A stretch of 64,000 nucleotides of DNA from Gemmatimonadota bacterium (GTDB lineage: Bacteria > Gemmatimonadota > Gemmatimonadetes > Gemmatimonadales > Gemmatimonadaceae): NCBI GenBank assembly GCA_016712265.1, contig JADJRJ010000031.1, forward strand, positions 806,001 to 870,000, in the 5' to 3' direction. How positions within the stretch are numbered: the stretch's first letter is position 1; each line of letters opens with the position of its first letter. Below, piece by piece: positions 35,476-45,700 of this stretch. The translations under genes were made by a program, and so were the position numbers. The notes under the pieces were generated by a model. That model saw only the letters and a list, made by a program, of their open reading frames with translations, was not told where the DNA came from and did no database searches.

Positions 35476-35970
35476 ATGGATTCGGGCAACATGGGAGTCA
35501 GCACCACGCGTCACTGCATTTTCTGCGAGATCGTTCATGGCGCGGGCGAGGCCTCGATTTGCTATGAGGACGGGGATGCGATCGCGTTGATGGACATCCA
35601 GCCGGTGAACGCCGGCCACGTCCTGGTCGTCCCGAAGGCCCATTTCGATTCGATGGACGACGTCCCCGAGGAACTCGCGCTGCACCTCTTCAGCGTGGCG
35701 CTCCGGTTGTCGCCCGTCGTCCGCCGACTTGCTGGCGCCTCCGCCGTGAACGTGGTGGTGTCGTCCGGTCGAGAAGCGGGACAGGACGTCTTTCACCACC
35801 ATGTGCACTTGATTCCGCGCGTGGCTGGCGATGGGTTTGACGTTCCGCTCCCGTTCCCGGGGTCTGGTATGCCGGACCGTACCACCCTCGATGCGATGGC
35901 GGCGCGGATCATGTGTGCCATGCACGACCCCGTTCGCCGCGTGACACCGCTCGGTGTCGCTGTTGCATAA
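35476..35970 (+). CDS. HIT-family nucleotide hydrolase/transferase
   Basis: 164 residues from ATG 35476. The HIT signatures are present: CIFCEIVHGAGEASICYEDG (a Cys pair often seen in this subfamily), MDIQPVNAGHVLVVPKAH, and the catalytic triad loop GQDVFHHHVHLIPR. It probably hydrolyses dinucleoside polyphosphates or AMP conjugates in the cytosol. Length is slightly over the minimum family size because of the N-terminal tail and a basic C-terminus. Confidence 0.9.
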   Translation: MDSGNMGVSTTRHCIFCEIVHGAGEASICYEDGDAIALMDIQPVNAGHVLVVPKAHFDSMDDVPEELALHLFSVALRLSPVVRRLAGASAVNVVVSSGREAGQDVFHHHVHLIPRVAGDGFDVPLPFPGSGMPDRTTLDAMAARIMCAMHDPVRRVTPLGVAVA

Positions 35971-35979
35971 CGGGCGTTA

Positions 35980-36006
35980 GGCCCCCCTTGCGCGAGGCCG
36001 GGGGCC
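35980..36006 (+). terminator. Possible hairpin after the HIT gene
   Basis: GGCCCCC (35980-35986) and GGGGGCC (36000-36006) can form a 7-bp GC stem with a 13-nt loop, 10 bp behind the HIT stop. No T-run follows. It overlaps a GTTAGGC heptamer (35976-35982). Confidence 0.4.
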
Positions 36007-36211
36007 GATGGCATAACTAGGCACCCGTGGGTACGACCACCTAACGGGATCGTCAGGCACCGGAGGCGAATGCCAGGCTCTCGTCAGGCAATCCGCACCA
36101 GGTACGCGGCGCCGCCTCGCAGGCGGCGAGTTGCGCCTCCCCGTGGTCTCACCCCCCTCACCACCCCGTCCCGGCATGCCGGTGCGGGGTGTCGTCGTTT
36201 GGCGAGGTGCT

Positions 36212-36619
36212 ATGCCCCAGCGTGTCTTCCTGCGGCTCCAGTCCGGGCGCGACTCGCGCGACCGGCGTCATCGGTCCCTGGTGCGCCGCGCCCATCACCT
36301 GCGCGAACAGAAGCGCGCGCTCAAGCACGCGACGTTACGCGATTGCGGACGGCGATGCGTGTACTGCGCCACGGTCTTGCCCCTTGAGTCCGCGACCCTG
36401 GACCACGTGATTCCCGTCGCCCGGGGAGGGACGGACGCGCCGGGCAACCTGGTGGTCGCATGCGCGCCCTGCAACCGGCTCAAGGGGGACATGCATCCGA
36501 CGCAGTTTTTCGCGCGGTATCCGTGGGCCGGGATGAACTTTGTGCGCTATGCCCGGGCCGTCCACCGGGCGCTCAAGCGCGGTGCGCGCCGCGCCGTTTC
36601 GCTCGCCCTGGCCGCCTGA
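36212..36619 (+). CDS. HNH endonuclease domain protein
   Basis: 135 residues from ATG 36212, which has GAGG 5-6 bp upstream (ATG 36176 also in frame). The HNH fold is clear: zinc Cys pair CVYC, the catalytic LDHVIPVARGG, Asn in APGNLVVACAPCN and the second Cys pair CAPC, then KGDMHPTQFF. The protein is free-standing and basic. Such genes are often DNA-repair or restriction nucleases, but no partner gene is close, so the target is unknown. There is no sign of an intron or mobile element around it. Confidence 0.85.
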   Translation: MPQRVFLRLQSGRDSRDRRHRSLVRRAHHLREQKRALKHATLRDCGRRCVYCATVLPLESATLDHVIPVARGGTDAPGNLVVACAPCNRLKGDMHPTQFFARYPWAGMNFVRYARAVHRALKRGARRAVSLALAA

Positions 36620-36746
36620 ATCCGGACGACAATTCCAGAACACGGAGCCGGGACCGCCCGGCCGAGGGACCGGGGGCAGCTGGCACGGGATTTTCCTGCC
36701 TTCTGACCGAATTTCCCGTTTCCGCGGGGCGGTGATGGCAGTCACA

Positions 36747-36772
36747 GTGCAGCGGGATCTCTCCCGCTGCAC
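36747..36772 (+). promoter_or_regulatory. Perfect 11-bp hairpin in the 5' leader of the giant surface-protein gene
   Basis: GTGCAGCGGGA (36747-36757), TCTC loop, and the exact complement (36762-36772), ending 27 bp before the ATG at 36800. There is no T-run, so it is not an ordinary terminator for the HNH gene. It may stabilise the long mRNA or control its translation. The surrounding 36620-36799 region holds no gene. Confidence 0.55.
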
Positions 36773-36799
36773 CAGCAGGTCAACTCAAGGCACGCATTC

Positions 36800-39700
36800 A
36801 TGTTCTGGTCACGCTTCCTTCTTGCTCCGGCGCTTCCCCTGGCCCTGTCGCTTCCGGCCTCCGGCCCGGCGCTGCCGCCGCCGCCCGTCTTGCGCCCCGT
36901 CGTGGTGCTGGCGACGGGGCTCCCCGGGAACGTGATCAAGACGGTGACCGACCTCAACGGTGGCACTGTCCTGCCAGGCGACACGCTGGTGTACGACGTC
37001 ACCGTGAGCAACACGGGGGGGCCTGATGACGCCCTGCAGGTCGCGCTCATCGACTCGATACCCGCCAATACGACCTTCGCGTCCGGTTCGCTCGTGATCA
37101 CCTCCGGGCCTAACGCCGGCGCCAAGACGGACGCGACCGGTGACGATCAGGCCTTCCACGAACCGGCGTTCAACCGCATTCGCTTCCGCCTCGGAACGGC
37201 CGCGACCGCGACGCTGAACGGCACCATCGCGGCGAATACGAGCACCTCCGTCCAGTTTCGCGTGGTGGTCAACGCCGGCGTGGGACAGGGCACCGTGATC
37301 TCCAACTCGGCGCAGCTTCGCTTTCGCGATGGGGGCACCAACGCGGAGACCGCCGTCGCCAGCCGACCGCCGGGCGGCCCCATTGGGGGGACGCCGACGA
37401 CCGTGACCGTTGAGCTGCCGGACCTCACGATCGCGAAATCGCACACCGGAAATTTCGTCCGGGGTGCCACCGGCACCTACAGCCTGGTCGTCACGAACGC
37501 CGGGTCGGGTACCACCGCGGGGACGTACTCGGTCTCGGACGTCCTGCCGGCAGGCCTGACCCCGACGCTGGCGACCGGTACCGGGTGGAGCTGCGCGATC
37601 GTCGCACAAACGGTGACGTGCACGCGGTCAGGCACCCTTGCCTCAGCCGCCGCGGCGCCACCGATCACCCTGACCGTCAGCGTCAGCAACGGAGCGGCCG
37701 GTGCCATCACCAACACGGCCACCGTGTCGGGCGGTGGGGAGTCGAACGCCGGCAACAACTCGGCGTCGGACCCGACCACCGTCGTCGATCCGCCGATTGA
37801 CCTGTCGATCACCAAGTCCCACGTGGGCAACTTCGTGGGATTGCGACAGGGCACCTTCACGCTCACGGTCACCAACCAGACGGTGGCCACGGGCACAGGG
37901 CCACTGACCGTCACGGATACCCTCCCGACCGGCGTCACGTTCAGCAGTGGCACCGGTGCGGGGTGGAGCTGCGGTGCGACTGGGCAGGTGGTGACGTGTC
38001 TCAATGCCGGACCGATCGGCCCCAATGCATCCACCGCGATCACCCTCACCGTCGACGTGGGAGCGGCGGCGTATCCCAGCTTCGTCAATCGCGCGTGGAT
38101 CGCCATTGCGGGCGACGCCGTCCCCGCCAATGACGTGTCCAGTGACGCCGTGAACGTGGAGTCCATCCCGGACTTCGCGATCACCAAGACGGCAGGCGGC
38201 GCGTTTGTGGTGGGTAACCAGGCGACGTACACCATCGGGATCACCAACACCTCGAGTGGCCCTTCCACAGGTGTCACCACCGTCACCGACACCCTCCCCA
38301 CGGGGCTGAGCTTCGTGAGCGGGACCGGTGCCGGGTGGTCCTGCGGGGCCACGGGCCAGATCGTTAGCTGTACCCAGCCGGCTGGCGTGGCGTCGGGGGC
38401 CAGCATCCCGATCACGCTGACCGTGGACGTCCTCACCGCGGCGGCACCGTCGGTCACCAACCGCGCGCATGTCCAGTCGCCGGGCGACGTCAACACCTCA
38501 AACAACACGGCCACGGTCACCACCCCCGTCTCCAACCCGGCGGGGGCCGACCTGACCATTACCAAGACCCACACCGGCAACTTCACGGTAGGAACCAACG
38601 GGGTCTACACGCTTCGGGTCACGAATAGCGGGACGACCGCGTTCTCAGGGACCTTCACCATCGCGGACACCTTGCCGGCCGGCCTCACCTTTGTGTCCGG
38701 CCCACCGCCATGTCCCGCGGTCGGCCAGGTGATCACGTGCACGGTCACCACGCCGCTGAACCCCGGCAGCTCGACCTCGGCGAGCATCACCGTGGCGGTC
38801 GGGCCTGCCGCCTTCCCCTCGGTGACGAATCGGGCGCACGTGGCCTCGCCTGGCGATGGCAATCCCAACAACAACAGCGCCGCCGACCCAACGACGGTAG
38901 GCTCCAATATTGACCTGGCGATCACCAAGACAGCGACCACGGCGTTCACGGTCGGGAGTCCGGCGTCGTACGCGCTGGCCATTGCGAATGTGGGCACGAC
39001 GGCGACACAGGGGATCATCAGCGTGACCGACACGCTGCCGACCGGGCTGTTGTTCCAGTCGGCCACCGGCACGGGGTGGAGCTGTGGTGTTTCCGGATCC
39101 ATCGTGACCTGCACGAATCCCGGCCCCCTCGCGCCGGCCACCTCGAGCACGATCACCCTCAGCGTCTCGGTGACCGCACCAGCCGCGCCGAGTGTCACGA
39201 ACACGGCGCACGTTGCCACGCCGGCCGACGCGGTCAGTGGGAACAACAGCTCAACTGTGGTGACCCCCGTGGGGACCGCCGCGGCGCCCGACCTGACCAT
39301 GGCCAAGAGCGCTACGTCGGCGTTCGTGGTGGGCTCGAGTGCGACCTACAACCTGGCCGTGACGAACGCCGGGTCCGCCGCAACCAGCGGTGCCCTCACG
39401 GTCACCGACACCCTGCCGGCCGGACTCGCATTTGCCTCGGGCACCGGGACCGGATGGAGCTGCGCGGCCACCGGACAAGTCGTGACGTGCACCAATGCGG
39501 GCCCGCTCGGCGTCGCCGCAACCTCCACCCTCACGTTGACCGTGACGGTGTCGGCCCCTGCCGTTCCCAGCGTAACGAACACGGCCCACGTGGCCACAAC
39601 CGGCGAAAGCAACGCGAACAACAACAGCGGGTCGGCCACGACCCCGGTGACGTCGCCGAGTGGCGTGGACCTGACGATCACAAAGACCCACACCGGCAAC

Positions 39701-42700
39701 TTCACGGTAGGAACGAACGGGGTGTACACGCTGCGCGTCACGAATAGTGGGACGGTCGCGTTCTCCGGGACCTTCACGATCGTGGACACCCTCCCGGCCG
39801 GTCTCACCTTCGTCTCCGGCCCGCCCCCCTGTCCTGCGGTTGGCCAGGTCATCACCTGTACGGTGACCACTCCATTGAATGTCGGTAGCTCAACCTCTGC
39901 CAGCATCACCGTGGCCGTCGGACCTGCCGCAGCCCCGTCGGTGACAAACCGGGCCCATGTCGCCTCCGGCCTCGATGGCAATCCCAACAACAACACAGCG
40001 ATCGACCCGACTACCGTCCTGTCCATCCCGGACCTGGCGATCACCAAGTCGGCCACCAGTGCCTTCACCGTGGGTAGCAGCGCGACCTACGACCTCACGA
40101 TCACTAACGTCTCGACCGGGAGCACCACGGGGGCGCTGACGGTGACCGACACGTTGCCGGCGGGACTGGCGTTTGCCTCCGGCACAGGGACCGGCTGGAG
40201 TTGCGGCGCGGCGGGACAGGTGGTCATCTGCACCAACCCCGGCCCGCTCGCAGCCAGCGCCTCCACGGCGATCACACTGACGGTCAACGTGTCAGCGCCG
40301 GCCGCGCCGAGCGTCACGAATCGCGCATGGATCAGCACTCCGGGTGATGCCAACACCACCAACGACCTCGGCACGGCTGTCACCCCGGTGACCACTCCGG
40401 GTGCCCCGAACCTCGCCCTGAGCAAGAGCCACACGGGGACATTCGTCGTCGGCCAGCAAGGGATCTACACGCTCGCGATCTCCAACGTAGGCAGCGTCGC
40501 CACCACCGGCACGATCACTCTGACGGACACGCTGCCGACTGGCTTGACCTTCGCATCCGGGACCGGGACCAGCTGGAGCTGCGGGGCGACCGGCCAGATC
40601 GTGACCTGCACCAACCCCGGCCCCCTGGCGGCAGCCGCGTCCACGTCGATTGCGCTGACCGTGAATGTCGGCGCCGCGGCGCTTCCGTCGGTCACCAACC
40701 GGGCGACGGTCGCCACGCCCGGCGACACCGACCCTTCCAACGATGTGGGCACGGACCCGACGACCGTGGTCTCGGTGCCGGACCTCACGATCGCCAAGAC
40801 GACCTCGTCATCATTCACCGTCGGCGGCACCGCCACGTACCAGCTGGCCGTGACGAACGTGTCGGCCGGGCCAACTACGGGAAGCATCACTGTCACTGAT
40901 GTCCTGCCGTCCGGGCTCACCTATCAGTCCTTCGCGGGTGCCGGGTGGAGCTGCAGTGCCGTCGGTCAGACCGTCACCTGCACGTCGCCTGGTCCGCTGG
41001 GTGCGAGCGCGAGCAGCACCGTGTCGCTCCAGGTGGCCGTCGGCTCCGCCGCCGTGCCGAGTGTCACCAATACGGCGACGGTGAGCACGCCGGGCGACCT
41101 GAATACCACCAACAACAGCAGCACGATCTCGACACCAGTGGCGACCACGCTGCTGGATCTGTCCATCGCCAAGACGCTCGTCGGCACCTTGGTCGCCGGG
41201 CAGAACGCGACGTACGCGCTCACCGTCTTGAACAACTCGACGCAGCCAACGACCGGGCCGATCACGGTGACGGATGTGCTGCCAACCGGGCTCACGTTCA
41301 CGGCGAGCAGCGGCGCCACGTGCAGCGCGGTGGGGCAGACCGTCACCTGCACCAGGTCCGCTGCGCTCGCCGCGGGTCAGTCGTTCGCTATCACCCTGCA
41401 GGTCGCGGTGGCCGCCGGACTCAGCGGCACGGTCACCAACACGGCGACCGTCGCGACGGCCGGTGACTCCGACCCGACCAACAACACCGCGAGTGTCGCC
41501 GCTCCCGTGGCGACGGGGATTGACCTCGCCATCGCCAAGACTGCCAGCCCCCTGACCGTCGGATCCAACGGGAGCTTCGTCCTGACGGTCTCCAACGTCG
41601 GCTCATCGCCGACCATTGGGCAGATCACGGTCACTGACAACCTGCCAGCCGGCCTCACCTTCGTCTCGGGCTCGGGGACCGACTTTACCTGCTCCGCGGC
41701 CGGTCAGCTGGTGACCTGCTCACGTGCCAATGTGTTGGCCGCCGGGCAGTCGGTCGCCCTGACGCTCGTCGTGAGTGTCGGGAATACGGCGGCACCGAGC
41801 GTGGTGAACACGGCCACCGTGACCACGCTTGGTGATGTTGTGCCGGGGAACAACACGGCGACGACTGGCAGCGTGCCGGTTGGCGCGCCGACCCCTGACC
41901 TTGCACTGGCGAAGTCGCTGCTGACGCCGCCGGTCGCGGGTGGCTCGGTGACCTTCCGGCTGACGGTGTCGAACGTGGGTGGTGCGGCAACCAGCGGCAC
42001 CACGACAGTGACAGACATCCTCCAGACCGGGCTCACCTTCGTGAGCGCCTCAGGCAGTGGCTGGACGTGTACTGCCGTCGGACAAACAGTCACGTGCACC
42101 AACCCCACGCCGATCGCGGCCGGGACGACCTCGACCATCGACCTCGTCGTCGCGGTCGCGGCGGATGTCACGAGCATCGCGAACACGGCGACCGTAGGCG
42201 TCCCGGGCGACGGCAACCCAGGCAATGACACGGGCGGCATCTCGCCGACGCCCACCACCCTTCCGCCCGACTTGGCGCTCGACAAGGTGGCGAACGGTCC
42301 GTTCCTGGTGGGCCAGCCGGCCAGCTATACGATCACGGTGCGGAACGCGGGGAGTGGACCGACGACCGGCCTCATCACCGTGACCGATGTGGTACCAAAC
42401 GGCCTCACGATTACTGGAGCCACGGGGTCGGGCTGGACCTGCACGATCGCCGGGCAGGTCGTGACCTGCACGCACCCCGGCCCGCTCGCGCCTAACGGCA
42501 CGCTCACCATCACCCTCACCGTCGTGCCCACCGCGGCCGCCGTGCCGGCGGTGACGAACCGGGCGAGTGTGGCGACGCCGGGTGATGCCAACCCGGGGAA
42601 CAACGACGACACGGTCACCACACCGGTGGCTGGCGTGATTGACCTTGCCCTCACCAAGCAGGGCGCGGACACCCTGGTGGTGGGCGCTCCCACCACCTAC

Positions 42701-45700
42701 ACCCTGACTGCCCGCAACATCGGGACGGTGCCGACCACGGCGCCGATCGTGGTGACGGACTCGCTCCCCGCCGGGCTCACCTTCGTCGGCGCCAGCGGCC
42801 CGGGCTTCACCTGCACGGCCGCCGGACAGCTGGTCACCTGCACGCGCACCGCGCCCCCGTTAGGCGCTGGGGAGTCGGTCACGATCAGCGTGACGGCCAA
42901 CGTCACCGCCGACGCCCCGGCCACGGTGCGCAACGTGGCGTGTGTGCGCACGACGGGCGACACCAATACCGCCAACGATTGCGGTACCAAGGTGTCGACC
43001 CCGCTCGGCGACGTGGACCTCGTGGCACTCAAGGATGTCATCGGGCCCGTGGAAGTGGGGCGACCCGCCACCTTTACACTGGCCGTGCGCAACATTGGCA
43101 CGGCACCGGCACGCCCGCCGATCACCATGGTCGACACCCTGCCAGCTGGCCTCACCTTCGTCTCGGCCACCGGGACGGGGTGGCAGTGCGGTGCGGCAGG
43201 GAACATCGTGACCTGCATTCGTCCGACCGCGCTCCCGCCGGGGCTGTCGCCCGCCGTCACCCTGACGGTGAACGTGACGGCGGCCGCCTTCCCCCGCGTG
43301 ACCAACTGCCTGGTTGTGCGCGGGACCAACGAAACGGGGTCGCTGCTCAACAATCGCTCCTGCTCCGATCCGGCGGTGGTTGGCCAGGGCAAGCTGGAGC
43401 TCGAGAAGCGGGTGGCGCGCGCCGAGGTGCAGGTGGGCGAGGTCGCCGACTACACCATTGTCGTGAAGAACGGCGGCGCCGGCGATGTGTTGGACGGCAT
43501 CGTGACAGACATCCTGCCGGCGGGCTTCCTGCTCGAGGCACAGTCGGTGCGCGTGAACGGGGCCGGCGGAATCGTCGTGACCGGCGCGCCGGGCCCGCGG
43601 CTCGTCTTTGAGGTGGGCCGTGTGCCGGCGAACGGCCAGGTGACGCTGACGTACCGGGTGCGCGTCGGACCCGGGGCGCGCAGTGGCCAGCAGGTGAACG
43701 TCGCCGTCGCCGCGTCGAAGTCGCGTGGTGGCGAGACGCCGCCGGCGCGTGCGACCGTCCGCGTGAGCGGCGGCGTGTTCGATGAACGCGGTGCCATCCT
43801 CGGCAAGGTGTTCATCCAGTGCGACTGTGAACGGCAGGGGATGCAGGATGCCGGCGAGGTCGGTATCCCCGGGGTCCGTGTGTACCTCGAGGACGGGACC
43901 AGCGCGGTCACCGACGTCGAGGGCAAGTACAACTTCTACAACGTCTCCTCGCGGCTGCATGTCGTGAAGGTCGATCGCACGACGCTCCCCAACGGGGCCG
44001 AGCTGGTGCCGCTGGTCAATCGCAACGCAGGCGATGGCTACACGCGCTTTGCTGACGTCAAGGCGGGTGAGCTGCACCGCGCGGACTTCGCGGATGGGTC
44101 GCGCTCGCCGGAGGTGCTGAAGGCCGTCCTGGCGCGCCGTCGCACGGGTGAGGTGAACAATGCGGGTGAGCCGGCGCAACCCGTGGTGGGGTACGCGCCG
44201 CGCAACGCCGTGACGGATCGCGAGCTCGGGGGGGTGATGGGCGACCCCGCGCGCGTGCGTCAGGGCCTGATCGTGGCGACAGACTCGATCGTGGCGGTTC
44301 CACGCGCCGGGATTGAGGTGTCTGGTGCCTTCCAGAGCCCTGCCCAGGGCGGCGGGCGCCAAGGCATCGAACAGACCTGGACGCGACGGTATGCGCCGCT
44401 GTTCCGCGGCCCTGGCCTCACCGAGGTGAACTCACAGCTTCCCGTGACGCCGTTGCGCGCCCGCGCGCTGCAGGAGGGCACCAGTCAGGCCAACCGCGGG
44501 CTGGTCGAACTCCGATTGGGCAGCAGCCTGGTGAACCAGGGGGTGCCCGCCGACGGACAGTCCATGACCGAGGTCGCGGTGCGCGTGCTGGACAGTCAGG
44601 GCAACCCGCGTCCCGGCCGCACGGTGGTCACGCTCGAGGCGTCGTTAGGCCGCTGGTCGGCCAATGACGTGGGAGGCACGGAACAGGGGCTGCAAGCCGT
44701 CCTCGAGAACGGGGAGGGCTCGTTCCTGCTCATCGCCGCGCCGCAGCCCGGCGTCGGCGAGGTCCGCGTGACCACTCCCGATGCCTCGACCACCGTCCAG
44801 GTCACCTTCGTGCCGGTCAACCGGCAGATGCTCGTCAGCGGCCTCGTTCATGCCCGCATCGACTGGCAGAAGCTCCTGAATGGCGGGCTCGGACTCTCGG
44901 ATCGCAGCGATGGCTTCGATGACGCCTTGCGGCATTGGTCGACGGGCGATGACACCAGCGCCACACGGGCTGGCGTCCGCACCCAGCTGTTCATGAAGGG
45001 GACCGTCCTCGATGATCGCCTCCTCACCCTTTCCTACGACTCCGAACGCGATCGCGGACGCACCTTCTTCCGTGACATCAGCCCGAACGAGTTCTTCCCG
45101 GTGTACGGCGATGCCTCCATCCGCGAGTTCGATGCGCAATCGCGCCGTCGCTTCTACGCCCGGCTCGACAAGGGGACCGGCTATACCATGTACGGCGACT
45201 TCCAGACCACGCGCGCCGATGATCGGCGCGTGCTCACCGCCTACGACCGCTCCCTCACCGGCTTCGTGCAGCACCTCGAGGGGCGCGATGGGACGGCCAC
45301 CTTCTTCGCCAGCCAGGGACGCATCTCGCAGCAAGTGGACGAGATCTCCGGGCGCGGCATCTCCGGCCCCTATGCACTCTCTCGCAGCACGGGGCTCATC
45401 AATAGCGAGCGCGTCGAGATCATCGTGCGCGATCGCAACCAGCCGAGCGTGATCCTCTCGCGCACGGCGATGACCCGCTTTGCCGACTACACCATCGAAC
45501 CCGTGACGGGACGCATCCTGTTCCGCGCGCCGGTGCAGAGCCTGGACGCCAACCTGAACCCGGTCTCGATTCGCGTCACCTACGAAACCGAGGACGGTCG
45601 CAGCAAGGCCTTCTGGGTGTACGGCCTCGACGGCTCGGTGCGCGCGGGCGATCGCCTCGAGCTCGGCGCCACCGTGGCCCGCGACGAAGGGCCGACCACC

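Noticed and set aside
36212..36619. HNH gene as a homing endonuclease or mobile element
   Set aside because: No interrupted gene, intron structure, terminal repeats or transposase is nearby.
37421..43395. Periodic DNA repeats of about 373 bp considered as a mobile or satellite repeat
   Set aside because: They are in one reading frame and encode DUF11 modules.
42860..44362. 500-codon open frame opposite the giant gene
   Set aside because: His/Arg-rich antisense translation of DUF11 and linker sequence, with no motif.
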